Notes under the pieces: model-generated
Databases searched by the model: none
What the model saw: the letters and a program-made list of their open reading frames with translations, nothing else
What the model was told of the DNA's origin: nothing
Part shown: one piece after another, positions 35,052 through 47,295 of the stretch
How the letters are laid out: every line of letters starts with the position of its first letter
Numbering within the stretch: the stretch's first letter is position 1
Made by a program: the position numbers and the translations under genes
Assembly (NCBI RefSeq): GCF_004379255.2
Contig: NC_056041.1
Location: 682,001-746,000 of the forward strand
Origin: Salvia splendens
Lineage: Eukaryota; Streptophyta; Magnoliopsida; Lamiales; Lamiaceae
Direction: 5' to 3'
DNA length: 64,000 nt

Positions 35052-37229
35052 ATGGGTACACTGGTGGCAAATTCATGGAGAAAGTATGTCACCCCTTGTT
35101 GGCGGCCCTCAGTGTTGAGGCAAGGGGAGAATTGCAGCAATAAAGTGGGCGATCCTAGTGGTCGGGCGGACAAGTTGTGGTGGTACAAAGATATAGGACT
35201 ACATATGTACGGGGAATTGTCAATGGCGGTTATCCAAGCAAACAATGTATTAGAGGATCAATGCCAAGTAGAGTCGGGGCCGATGAGTTATATGGAGGCT
35301 GGCCCTCAAGGGACATTTGTTGGAATCTACGACGGGCATGCTGGCCCTGAAGCTTCCCGGTTTATAAACAACCATCTATTGGAAAATATTAAGAGTATGA
35401 ACCTATGCCTCCTTGTTGGTATTGTAGTCTTTCAACGTGCCGTTTGTGTTTGTGATGTTTTTTTATGTTTAGACTCTTTTTGGACTTCTAGTTAATGTTA
35501 CTTTCTTTTACAGTGGAATGTGCTGGACTTTCTTTTCGATAAAGTTATGCGCTTCTGGTAGGTCGTCCACACTAATTCTACAAAAAATTCATGAAAAATG
35601 TGTGTTGTTGTGAAAAACATATGTTTAATGATTGAACAGAAGCTGGGAAACAATATTTGATTATAAGTAGCTTAATGAGATGTACCTTAGATAACTGTTT
35701 TAGAACTCTTTCCTAACATCTTGTTAAAATTTAGAAGAGTGTGTAGTGTGTGTGTGTGTGTGTGAGTTGCTTCTGTCGATCTTTTCGTGTAGTACTAGAT
35801 AGTTTTATTTGAATATCATACAGTGCATATGCTGAACTCTGTCTATGTGTTATATTTGTATAAAGAAGCAAGTAAATTCAATGGTTCAAATGATTTTTTA
35901 TGAGATATGGGCTTTCGTGATATGTTGTTAATTTGTTAGTACTTTCTTTTTCTGGAACAGTTCTTGATCTGTTGTTTAAAGTCCCTTTCATTGTAAACTT
36001 GCTAAAACTCGTGGTTTACTCACTTTACAGAGATTTAATGCAGGATATACATTCGAGAGTCGAGAGATGTCGGCAGATGTTATAAAAAATGCATATTTAG
36101 CAACGGAAGAACAATTTCTTTCTATGGTGAAGAAGCAATGGGAAATCAAACCACAGATCGCATCTGTGGGTTCGTGTTGTTTAGTAGGCGTAGTATGTGA
36201 CGGGATGATATACACTGCAAATGCTGGAGACTCTAGGGTGGTGTTAGCAGCAGTAGAAAAGTCTGGTAAACAGGTCAAAGCCATTCAATTATCAGACGAA
36301 CACAACGCCAGTGTTGAATCTGTCCGGGAGGAGCTGCGCTCGTTGCATCCTGAAGATCCAAAGATCGTCGTTCTTAAGCACAATGTTTGGCGAGTGAAGG
36401 GTGTTATTCAGGTAAACTCTTGTTTCAGTGATATCTTTTTACTAATTGTTTCCATTTGATCGAGTAAAGGACCGAAAAAACCCCAGGGGAGTCTTGTGTA
36501 AATGACAGTATGATCCATTTTATGGACTTACAAAAAATATCACAAAATCGAGCAAGAATCTATCCACAAATACTACTTAGGAAGAGTGCATCATTATCTT
36601 GAAAGCTATTGTTGTCCTCTCCTTTCTTTGCAGTGCAATTCCTTCCTAACTCTGTGTTTCGTCTCCTCGTTCTGTCCTAGATTTCCAGATCGATAGGCGA
36701 CGCCTACTTGAAGAGTGCAGAGTTCAACAAACCGCCTTTGATAGCAAAATTCAGGATTCCAGATCCTTTTGAGAAGCCAATCCTGTTGGCCGAGCCATCA
36801 ATACACGTACACAAACTTCAACACGGAGATCAATTTCTCATATACGCCTCGGATGGTCTATGGGAACACCTCAGCAATCAAGACGCAGTCAACATTGTCC
36901 ACCACTCTCCACGCAACGTACAGTTTATACACTGACAAAAGCTCATTTTTCTTCCTCGAGTAAGTTTTGCTAACGGGCGTAGTCCCTTCCCATCTCAGGG
37001 CATTGCCAAGAGGCTAGTAAAAGCTGCGCTCAAGGTTGCCGCGAAGAAGAGAGAGATGAGATATTCAGACCTGAAAAAGATCGACAGGGGCGTGAGGAGA
37101 CATTTCCATGACGACATCACTGTAATAGTCCTCTTCCTCGACTCACATTTGATCAGCCAGAGCTCGTTTCAGCGGCCAGTTCTTTTGGTGAAAGGAAGCG
37201 GGGTAGCGCCCGGAGATGCCGACGCGTAG
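35052..37229 (+). CDS. clade D-type protein phosphatase 2C
   Basis: Mn/Mg-dependent serine/threonine phosphatase. Plant clade D members dephosphorylate plasma-membrane proton pumps and are inhibited by SAUR proteins; that role is family knowledge. Exons: 35052-35394, 36044-36411, 36681-36917, 36999-37229, giving 392 residues. Motifs: [10 protein letters not shown] (metal-binding Asp94), [42 protein letters not shown], and [14 protein letters not shown] near the end. Intron 1 is unusual. The frame is kept only with donor AAGA-GTATGA and acceptor GCAG at 36040-36043. A stronger-looking TTTACAG 13 bases upstream (ending 36030) would shift the frame. The chosen join gives [14 protein letters not shown], the expected family length. 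No disabling change was found. Confidence 0.93.
35514..35557 (+). other. possible cassette (poison) exon in PP2C intron 1
   Basis: A 44-base block preceded by a pyrimidine tract and CAG and followed by GTAGGT, both good splice sites. If joined to exon 1 in its phase it brings an in-frame TAA after nine codons. Inclusion would therefore truncate the phosphatase and mark the RNA for decay. It may be chance. Confidence 0.25.
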
Positions 37230-38308
37230 ACTAGATTGGTGGTATAAACATGTTTTGTTTTTGATAAGTTTCATCGGAAGAAAGATATTTGATAGATGTA
37301 TAGAGCTGCCTTTTGGCATCTCAAAAAAATTGATTATATGTTAATGATTATGCCAGGAAGATGCAGAGGGACTTATGTTCTTGAAATTTTTCATGCTCAC
37401 TGGCATATGAAACACGAATTTTGCAGGATAAGAAACATAGGAATTACTGGTGATGATATGAGAAAATTATTATTCAGTGTTAAGTCGAAAAAATTCTTGT
37501 TTAGGATAATATTATGATAAAAAGTTCATTGAATGAGAACCTTTTTCTGTATTCTATGAAAGAGAAACACGCCAATGTTATCAGCACTTACTTGGTAAAA
37601 TGTGGATACTAAATTAATCACTCCATGTAGCTACATTTTTGTATGGACAATATTTTTGATGTGTTTATTAGTGATTAACATGAGATTTAAAGTAAAGTTG
37701 TTATATGTATTCAGATAGAAAAAAGGTAATTGCATGTTTTAATGAAGAGAGATTAGACGATGTTTTATTCATAAAGGGACATCTAACTTTTTAACAAAGT
37801 AAAAATTACAAAAAAAATCATCTTTTACCCAAAATAACTCCTTGAACAACCTGCAATAGTATAGATAAACAGCATTATGATCATGCTTCATGATTTTATC
37901 ATACCAACTATACAGAACATTTAGTAACAAATAAGTAGAGTATAATAGTAGTACATTAAATTTTATTTTCTCCTAACTCTTTTTAACGAGCATTCTGGCA
38001 CTACTAACCTAAATCAGTCACCAAAGCTGCTAATGCAGTAAACTTTAAAACAAAATAAAAGACTGCCTGAGCAAGATGTGGGAATGCCATCTACTGCTGG
38101 TCGCTCGTTGCATCGGTGATGAGAGGTCACTAGGGCAACGAGCATTATTCTGTCTCGTATATTTTTTGGATAACTAGAAGAAGTTCCTGGGGTATAACTC
38201 AGAAGATGCTAAAGAATCTCAAAAGGAGCAGCACTTCATTATGGGTGAGGATGTCCTCGCTCCTCCAATCTTCGTTATAATTGCTGTGATAAAAACTGCT
38301 ACGCGGAG
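37230..38308. other. 3' flanks of two convergent genes
   Basis: Contains the 3' UTR of the PP2C gene (left) and of PGP1 (right), which end facing each other about 1.1 kb apart. The ORF at 37296-37517 falls in the likely PP2C 3' UTR and is not family-like. Confidence 0.5.
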
Positions 38309-40937
38309 TTACTGCAGAAGCACTTTCCATATCTTACTCATGTACACAACCAACGACCATAAGGCAAGCCATGCCGAAATATATAGCAAGAAAACTCCTG
38401 AATAAGCAAAAGTTTTGGCTCCAATGATACTGCAGATAAAGGAAGCAGAATACCAGTTTCAGAAAACATATACGTATATATATTCGATAGATTGAATTGA
38501 ACATAGCTGGATTATATGAAGGAGAAGAAGAAAACTGAACCTGCCATCTCTGGCAGCCAAGAGGATGGTTAATGCACTCATCTGTGAGGCAGTTTTCCAC
38601 TTCCCCAAATTATTGACTGCAACAGCCTAGAAAAGTTAAGCAATGAGTCCGTATGAGTTTTGAGGATTCCATAATTCACCAGTTTGTAAGTATTAATTTT
38701 AGTAACAATTCAATTCCATCAGTTAAAACCTGAAGAAGCTTTTTGTCCTGAGCAGCAGCCCATTCCCTAACAGCAGACATAGTAATCTACATGAAGACAT
38801 AATAAACATGTAAATGCAAGAACCAACCAAATCAAAACATGGACAAAGTATTTATGCTTCGAAAAAGATGAACTTCAGTGCAAAATTAACAGTGAAGAAA
38901 ACAAGATTTCCAAAGTCCAAATCAGTTATAGCCTTATCAAACTCTGTTAATGATATCTATCTATATACTAGTAAAAACAAAAAGGAATGGAAAGGAATTT
39001 CTCTTCTTGGTTGTATGCTCCATGTATAATAGATATCCATGCACATTTCAAGCTGGTAGCTGAATGTTTTCTCCCCATATGAAGATTACATGTCATTATG
39101 ATATTATTCTAAAGCATATCCATTAATCCAGATACAAGCTCGATTACAATTTTCAGAAAGTCATAATATTAGTGTCGCGGGGGATAAGAATAACCATGTA
39201 CCATTTCCCTATTTCTAAGAGAATTAACTCATTGTTCCTTGCAACTGTACCAAACATCATGGGATTATAAGGATAAAAACTATAACTTTCCACTCAGTCT
39301 TCTACTTCTACTTTCTAGGCACAATGCATATCATTGACACAAGGAGAGAGGGGGGTTGAATTATAATGGAAAATTTACCTTGTGTGTGGATATGCTAAAA
39401 AAGACATATATTTTGCTACTGTAAGAAGAAAGTATTAAGCTCTTACCTCTCTGCCAATTATAGCAATAGCAGGTATAGTTAACAACCATGGTGCATGCCC
39501 TAACCCACCAGCTTCAAAAGGTCTGGTACATAGCAAGATCAATGTGGCAGCAACCATAAGCTGCATTCATTTTACGAAGAAAGAAAATAGCTATGTAGTC
39601 CACAAAAATTGAAAAAGAAATAAAGCATAATACTTTTACAGCAAGATAAAAAGATATACGCATCTTCATAGGTTAAAGTGTACTCTTGGAAGAAGTACCA
39701 GAGTTTTACCTCAGAAAAAATGTAAATTTTCAATTTTTGACATTTGAAGAAATTTTTTCAAATTTATTTACATATTCAATGTATTTATTAAACTTGTTTT
39801 TCTGCCAAGTGAGTCCAGTTGCTCTTAGAGTTACCTTATCTGCCACTGGATCCAGAAACGCACCAAACAGAGTTCCCAAATCCATCTATCAAACAAAAAT
39901 TTCATCAGCAAGAGGGAATATATACAAAAAAAATAAAGAGAAGCATAACAAGATGACTCAGAGACCACACCTTTCGAGCAAGGTATCCATCGAGCCAATC
40001 TGTAAAGGCTGCTGCGATAAAAATACCGGTTGTAACAGCAGGTCCCCACCAGCTCTCAACATAAAAAGCTAATCAATTGAAAGCAAAATGTCAATCTCAT
40101 GACTTCCATAAACACAACAAACAGCAACTGTAAAATAGATAGGAAGCATGGTCGAACCAAATTAACGCCTACGCCACCAATCACTAAATCTAAAACTGGT
40201 TATGCATTTCTACGTAGAAAATTAGAAATTACAGCTAGATTAACGATAGCAAATAGACTGCATTGTCATCATTGAGATGGTGATGTTATATCGGCAACAT
40301 TCTTATGCAACAGATGAACAACCCTTCAAGCACATTTATAAAATCAGAATACAATCAATTCTGCAAAAGTAGCCTACCACATTGTGCTCAATCATATGCA
40401 AAATCGCATAATTCGAGATTAAACTATAGAGGTTTCCAAAAGATGTTCGTAATCAATAATCAATTTACGATGTGAAATTATTCGATACGTACTGCCTACA
40501 AGGAGCGGCACCGCGGCGACGCGTCCAATCGTCAAAATCGTAGGCAGCGTAAGCAGCTTCGCCGGCTGCGCCGCTGGCTTTCCGGTTAGCTTCTGCGCCG
40601 CGGGCGACACGTCGGATTGGCTCCCGGCCTTGCCATTGGCGGTGACGCACATATTGGAACGGAAATTAGTATCCGAATTGAAAAACAGATTTCTACCTAC
40701 TTCTCCGTTTCGAGAATCCGATGATAATCGGAGACGTTCCCGGCCACTCCGCGAAGCGATTCTACGGCGCGTCGGATGTGAGAATGCGATCGTCCTTCGC
40801 CACCAGCCGGCGGATTGATTCGGTCGGATAGTTGCCGTCGATTGGCCGGTGGTGGTGGCGGAGGAGGGGGAGAGAAATGTATAGGGTTGGTGGGGGTGTA
40901 GGATAACGGAATTGGTGAATTTGAGAGCGCCAGGCAT
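38309..40937 (-). CDS. PGP1: CDP-diacylglycerol:glycerol-3-phosphate phosphatidyltransferase (PGP synthase)
   Basis: Makes phosphatidylglycerophosphate from CDP-diacylglycerol and glycerol 3-phosphate, the committed step to phosphatidylglycerol in plastids and mitochondria. Exons: 40937-40493, 40068-39971, 39885-39835, 39560-39447, 38786-38730, 38626-38541, 38429-38309. All phases match; the product is 323 residues. The first ~125 residues are rich in Ser, Thr and Arg, as in a dual plastid/mitochondrial targeting peptide. Then comes LLTLPTILTIGRVAAVPLLV and the CDP-alcohol phosphatidyltransferase signature DG-x2-AR-x8-G-x3-D-x3-D at 175-197 (Asp175, Asp193 and Asp197 among the metal ligands). 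Further on are IIGREITMSAVREWAAAQ and NNLGKWKTASQMSALTILL, and the end is YMSKIWKVLLQ. Several membrane helices are expected. Confidence 0.96.
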
Positions 40938-43074
40938 AGTGTGGGACGGAGTTAAATTGTCACGGGAGGCGCAAGTTAGTGGGGGAGGCGTAGGTTAGCG
41001 GTGGTGAAGACGAACGATTTTGCGTGTGCACTGCTAACGACCTAATTTTTCTCATACACGTATCACATGTTAGGAAATTTGGTGTCACATTTATTTTTGC
41101 ATTTATCTATAGTTCTATTATTGTCCATTTATAATTGAATATATCAATAATAAGCAATACATGTTAGATTTGATTTAATTTATAGATACACTCGAAAATG
41201 TCATGTGTGATGTTAATTATAAATATTTTATTGATATTTATATTCGTTTTTCTATTTTAAAGATTATAATTAGCCACAAAGTTTAAAAAAAAAAATTGAA
41301 GAGCCAGTTTTAGTATAAAGTAATGTTTTTTTCTGTTAATTACGTTGTGTAGTCGTGGACTGAATTATTAGTATAGAAAGGCCCATTCACTGCTAAAGAG
41401 TTTGGTAGTAATTATAAATAAAGTTGACAATACAAAAAATGGGCCTCAACAGCTTTCAGTTACTTTTGAATTTCAGTGTTGGATTAATGTCTAATTACAA
41501 CTTCAACTGCATAAGAAAAACTAGAATGCACAAATTTGTAAGAATCCAGATATTGTGACACTAAGACTTAACATATCAAAATATTAGTTTAACTATTGTT
41601 TAGCCACAGAGTTTTATAAAATGAAAGCTAATTTTAGCTTAAAATTTCAGTTAAGAACTTACGAAGCTACATTGGGCCGGAAGAGTCATGCACCACCAAC
41701 CAAGCTATATAGTGTAGACAATTTTATTTGTGTTTTCTTCATATTTTGTAGTAGAACTTTTTTTGGTTATTTATTTTCTTCAGTGTATTTTTTTTATAGT
41801 TTTCTATTTTGCGTTGTATTTTTCTTATGTTTCAAATAATTTATTGAAAAGAATATTGTAGAATTCTCTTAGTACCCATTTTCCTCTTGCATATCTACTC
41901 AATGTTGCAGTTGCTCTCGACAATGCCAAATTAAAAATTAAAAATTGTTTACATTGACTTGAGCTTCATAGTCAAAATAATGAGCTTCATAGTCAAAATT
42001 GTATGATCGTGGATTGAATTATAAATATAACAATGTACACTGATTGCTGTGAAGTTTGGTAGGAATATAAATGAGGCTAGCCTTTCCACCAAAAAATTGT
42101 ATCCCAATAATTTATAAATTTGGATAATTTTTTAGACAAGTTAATTCTGAAATTATAATTATTTAGTAACATACAATTTGCAGTGATTCAGGGGCCTGCC
42201 TATAATTATTCACCTCCTTTATTGTCTCTTTTTGTTCACTTTACAATTAAGTCCAACAGTTAAGCACTCAATTCATATGGATTGAACTTATATCATGATA
42301 ATATAACCAATATAAATTTGAGAGCTAAATATCTACATATAACAGTACTCCATTTGCAGATGATTTTAGAAGTTAGATGGCACATTGATCATGTTATAAG
42401 GCATCACCAATTTTTTTAAGTGTTATTGCCTCCTCCTCTTCATCTCATGCATTCCCCTCTTGTCGAATAAAACGTAATTTAGAGTTGGGTTTGACACGAA
42501 TGAAACGTGAGAGGACGTTAGAATGTGTCTTTTTTTTATTAATCCTTAATTTGCATTTTTATGAACAAAATATATTTCAATACCAATAGCAAATGAGGAA
42601 TGTCAAACATATTATTTTATGTCATGAGAATATGGACTATCCTTACCAAATAAAGTACAAGCATTGAATATATTTGTCCTATAAGAGGTAATAATATCAC
42701 ATTGCAAATACAATCTTTACAATAACACTAATACATTATTACATTACGTATAGCTGTACATTTATTGCAAAAATACCGTGTAACACATTCCATCTATAAA
42801 TTTTTATCCTAATTTGAATTCGAGGCATTTATAACCAATTTATTGATAATTATTATTAAAATTATAAGTTTTTATTATTTTATAGTCAATCCCATGACTA
42901 ATTAAATTAGAATAATAATCACATATATTCATTTTGTTACCATATTATAAATATTTGATTTTTGATTTGTCATGTTAATCTCATTTGATTTGTCATATTA
43001 ATCTTAATTTGACGATTAAGGAATCATTGAGAATTTTTTTTTAATTAGGATTTTATATCAGTAAAATTTTAAAA
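40938..43074. other. AT-rich spacer with faint internal repeats
   Basis: No gene. Segments at about 41270-41425 and 41580-42075 share short motifs (TTAGCCACAGAGTTT, GTGGATTGAATTAT, GTTTGGTAGGAAT), suggesting an old, broken-up repeat. The ORF at 41621-41839 is T-rich and not convincing. Confidence 0.4.
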
Positions 43075-43357
43075 TCTATACTAATATAAAGTGACAGTTT
43101 AATGAAAAGTCAAAAATGCCCTTTTTGGCGGGAAACTATGAAGCATAATAATCTATCCTTTTAGTCATTTTGTGGGCAGCAGAATTTGTGTTCACACTAG
43201 CATTAATTGATCAGATGGTTATAGTCCACCCAATATCAATTATTGATTGAATAAGTCCTCAAAGTTAAGAGGAAAATTAAATATCGACATGATTACACAA
43301 ACTTCCACAGATGATAAATTTAGTAAATGATTGATAATAATAATAATAGTAGTAGTA

Positions 43358-43407
<50 letters not shown>

Positions 43408-44170
43408 TTCAGAATAAAAACTTAAAAAGAAGTCATTTCGATTTTTTAAATTCCACAAGGACCACTCTATGAAATTCCATTACAATTTGTTTTAGTACAT
43501 AAAATAGAAAAGAATAGGGAAATTAATAAGAAGATATAAGATGTTGGCAATTTGTTTTAGTTACAATTTGTTTTCGCTTTTTGACTACTCCAATAATTAT
43601 ACTTCTACCATTAAACCCTATAATTATTTACAAGATCATTTATTTTTTGTGCCGTTTAATTTTTGCATTTTGAATGGGAGTTATACTATTATAGCCTACA
43701 ATACGCTATTTAATGATATACTATACCGATTATGTATCGAGTAATTGCAAAATTAATTATGACATGAATAGGCTATCGAATACTATCACTATTTATTTAT
43801 GCCCAATTTTAAAAAATGATAAACAATTTATATTATAGTGGGTCGGTAAATATTCGAACTTTTAATGTATTTTAAAAATTCACCATTTTTTATAATTCAG
43901 ATATACAAATTTTTTATTTATCTTATTTTTCGATACAAATTTCGGGGGAGAAGTCTATAAAGCTTATATGATAAATTAAATTTAGCATTGGGGTAATAAA
44001 AACATCATTTTTTTATTTGGATCTTAACTAATTTCAATTTGCAAATTTCGATTTCTGCACCAACTTTAATGAAACAAAAATTAAATAAACCGAATTCAAC
44101 ATATTTGAATTCAATTTTCAGATAAAATCATAAAACACTGAATATGCATGTATTTACATGCCTATTACAA
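43075..44170 (+). repeat. second Helitron-type 5' end and flank
   Basis: Starts TCTATACTAATATAAAGTG after an A. The next ~130 bases match 44171-44305 closely (AAAGTGACAGTTTAATGAAA, TTTTAGTCATTTTGTGGG, AGAATTTGTGTTCACACTA). It is either an alternative start of the element described next or a truncated relative beside it. An AAT microsatellite lies within at 43333-43402. Confidence 0.6.
43333..43402. repeat. AAT/AGT trinucleotide microsatellite
   Basis: About 70 bases of ATA repeats with a short AGT variant block near the start. It creates a low-complexity Ile/Thr reading frame on the minus strand that is not a gene. Confidence 0.9.
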
Positions 44171-44670
44171 TCTATACTAATCTAAAGTGACAGTTTAATG
44201 AAAAGTCAAAAATGTCCTTTTGGCGAGAAACTGTGAAGCCTAATTTTTTACCCTTTTAGTCATTTTGTGGGAATGTTGTTAATTGCAGAATTTGTGTTCA
44301 CACTATATATGTATATGGGTTGTGTATGTGGCAGCGTGGATCTATAATAAAAGGTAGCATCTATTGGACAAAAAAATGGTGAAATGAACTGCTTTAATTT
44401 AATGTGTTGAAATTACTTTATAAATATATATTCTAGGTGGGAGAGTAGATGTGGAGGCGTGGGTTTAGTCTATTCGGGTTTAGTTTGGGCTTTTTTGTGT
44501 ATTTAATAATATGGGCTTTTAATAATATAGTAGAATTTTAAATTGAACACATTTTTAAAATTACATTTGGATTGTTATTGTATATAATAGTATATATTTT
44601 TAAAATTATTTAAATATATTAATTTAATTTAATGTGTTGAAATTACTTTATAAATATATATTTACATTCA

Positions 44671-44672
<2 letters not shown>

Positions 44673-44727
<55 letters not shown>
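44673..44727. repeat. AT dinucleotide microsatellite
   Basis: An uninterrupted run of about 27 AT units. It forms the left border of a repeat-containing segment whose right border, near 45049-45067, is another AT run. Confidence 0.95.
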
Positions 44728-44733
<6 letters not shown>

Positions 44734-44830
44734 TATTCATTTCCTTTTTGCATATTTTCTCTTTTTTCCTCCTTGATCTCAGACCCACGATTTTGTCATC
44801 CGACGGTTAGATTAGTGCCACGTGTCAGTT

Positions 44831-44965
44831 AATAATGCAGATTTTCTGTTGAATAATGCACACCGACTAATAATGCACCATTATAGTGTAATAATGCAGA
44901 TTTTCAGTTGAATAATGCACACTGATTAATAATGCATCATTATAGTGTAATAATGCAGATCATCT
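44831..44965 (+). repeat. 59-bp tandem repeat, 2.3 copies
   Basis: Copies begin AATAATGCAGATTTTC at 44831 and 44890, with a partial third at 44949. Each unit repeats AATAATGCA three times with different tails, so there is a shorter period inside the longer one. Confidence 0.88.
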
Positions 44966-45046
44966 AGACCGTTGATGAATGAGATCTAACGGCTCATATT
45001 AAGAAGAATAAAGGATCTAAGGGATGAATAGGAGAATAACGCTCCC

Positions 45047-45082
<36 letters not shown>

Positions 45083-45228
45083 GGGGTCATGTTAAAATAC
45101 AAACTCTTTATAATACAAACTATACAAACTTTAATCCTACTCACTTAATACAATTAATCAACGGTTAATATAAGAGATTTTTCTAATGTCAACTTTTTGT
45201 CATCGAAAAATCAGAATTTGGACACCCC

Positions 45229-45365
45229 CGTCGACAGAATTTGTACACTCCGTACATCCCCCGGTGACATAATTTGTACAGTCCGTTGACATCGACCCCT
45301 GTTGACATAATTTGTACACTCCGGTGACATAATTTGTACAGTCCGTTGACATAGTTTGTAGTTTG
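45229..45365 (+). repeat. short tandem repeats (ATAATTTGTAC / TCCGTTGACAT)
   Basis: The stretch GGTGACATAATTTGTACAGTCCGTTGACAT occurs at about 45261 and 45321, with shorter variants around it. The minus-strand open frames here are caused by the repeat and code for repeated Tyr-Lys-Leu-Cys-type peptides. Confidence 0.8.
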
Positions 45366-46732
45366 TATCAAAGATAGAGAGTTTGCATTTGATCACACCT
45401 CTAGAGAGAGAAATATATTTATATTTAAATTACTATAAGTAGTATACATAGTTATAATTGAGTTGATTTTGATTTATTCCACTACCTAAGATATTGTTAT
45501 TTATGACTGAGTTCTATTTCTTTTTTTATGATTCTCAAAATATTATGTTTATGATTATTATCATGCATTATTGAAATTAGTATTGATAAAAGTGAATTTA
45601 TTATTTGTGAAAAATATGATTTTTGTATTTGTTTGCTCATGTCTTCTTAATTCTAAAAAACATGTTTTAAATCATGAACTAAAAAATTCTATTAATTCTA
45701 TATATCTTCCTAAACCATGAATTCTATTAATTTGTTGTACTTTAAAATGTTGATTTTTTTTGTAGTACATTTAATTTAACTTGAATGGTGGTAATAGTCT
45801 ATAAATCATGCATATACCTGTTAGATTTTAATATAGATGTAAGATTTCAATTTTTGAGAGATTTCAAATTGGATTCTCCAACAGAGAAGAAATAGAAAAA
45901 AAGATATTATATTGATAATAATTCAACATACTATGGTGGAGCAATGGAAACTGTGATGATTTTTTTTCCTTTTAATAAATTGCGGTGTTAAATTAATCGA
46001 GAGGACATAACAGAATGACATTTTAATAGCCTTCTCATTTACTTCTATTTTTTCCTTTTTTTCTTTTTTCTTTTGGACCACTTTTTTAATTAGTATTTGG
46101 GTTAGCTTGGATAAAATGATGTGCGCTCGAATTAACTCACATAATTTTGTGGACGTGAGCGGCTGGCCGGTGTCGCCCGCGACGCCTCGGGCGGCCACAG
46201 AGAATGGAAAGAAGGATAGAAGAGGCAATTAAAAAAAATCAAGGGAGAGAAACATGGATTAACTTAAATTTTTTATTTAAATAACTAGGTAGAATATAGT
46301 TTTTTTATTAAAACTATTGAGCTATTTATTTTTTCAAATTATATAATTTATTCCTCTTTAATTCGTAGTCGCACATTTTCCTTTACTTGCATATCTTATT
46401 CTAACTAACACGTACTATTTGATCTTTAGTCGCACATCTTCTATTTATCGTTTATTTTATTTTATTTTGCTCCACTCATATCAAATTAAAATTGTGTAGC
46501 ATCATTTGTCGAATATGAAATATTTCATTTAGAAGGGGTTTAGAGAAGTACTACATTTTTCTTTTTGTTATTGTTTATAGTACATTTTTCTTTTTGTTAT
46601 TGTTTAACACATATTCTTAATTATAAACATCATTATATTTTTTATGATCTTTTTTTAATCTACTTACCTAAGAATTTATCTTTAATATTTAAAAATTTTA
46701 TGTCCCGTGCATAGCACGGGTGATAACACTAG

Positions 46733-47295
46733 TTAACATAATTACCAAGAAGGAAAAAAAATACAGTACGATTTAGTGATGATTACCCTTTGGCATTTAA
46801 TTTAGATTTACTTTTATAAGTATCCAAGAACAAAAAGTTGAATTTTCAAACATATCCAAAAAATTGAAAGCCTCAAAATTGTCAACTCCATTTTACAGTT
46901 TACCTTCTTCAAATTCACTCCATTTGCAGATTTTTTTTCTCTGGAATTCCGTGCTAAGAAACAACCCCCTTCTTCACATGTTTAGATTTCTCATTCGACG
47001 GTAAACTCGCGCTTTCCATGTGATAATAACCACCTCCCCACCCCCTACCCCACCCACCCACCCACCCCAACACCCACATACTAAATCAGTAGTTCGAGTG
47101 TGGAAGCTGCTGCTGCTGCGATGACTGAGGCTGACGGGCTATATCAATAGCCAAGAAACAAGAAAACAAGACGACCCATTTCTCATTTATCAATTCCACA
47201 CCTTAATCCGCGGCGGATCAATCGGGGTAAGAGAAAATCTAGGACCCAGAAAAGTGCAAGTGGGAAAAAAGGTTTCTTTTTTTAGGAATTCGACA
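46733..47295 (+). promoter_or_regulatory. promoter and leader of the TBC-domain gene
   Basis: Contains a C-rich stretch at 47034-47075 (CCACCC repeats) and a GC-rich leader with GCTGCTGCTGC near 47106. No other feature seen. A precise start of transcription cannot be set. Confidence 0.4.

Larger units (their letters stand above)
44171..46732 (+). mobile_element. candidate non-autonomous Helitron
   Basis: The 5' end TCTATACTAATCTAAAG follows an A. The 3' end has a perfect 7-bp hairpin CCCGTGC-ATA-GCACGGG (46704-46720), then 12 bases later CTAG followed by T. Helitrons start TC, end CTRR after a short hairpin, and insert between A and T without target duplication; all four features fit. Length would be 2562 bases, or 3658 if the start at 43075 is the true one. 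No RepHel helicase is present. Inside are an AT microsatellite, a 59-bp tandem repeat, a 45.1-45.4 kb repeat block and a GC-rich patch near 46150-46200. Confidence 0.65.

Noticed and set aside
43240..43458. minus-strand ORF with a long Ile run
   Set aside because: Translation of the AAT microsatellite.
45189..45396. minus-strand ORFs coding for repeated Tyr-Lys-Leu-Cys-type peptides
   Set aside because: They translate a short tandem repeat.
45923..46228. 101-codon minus-strand ORF starting in a GC-rich patch
   Set aside because: Only the first ~30 codons have gene-like composition and the rest is Lys/Ile-rich; perhaps a captured scrap in the Helitron candidate, but not supportable.
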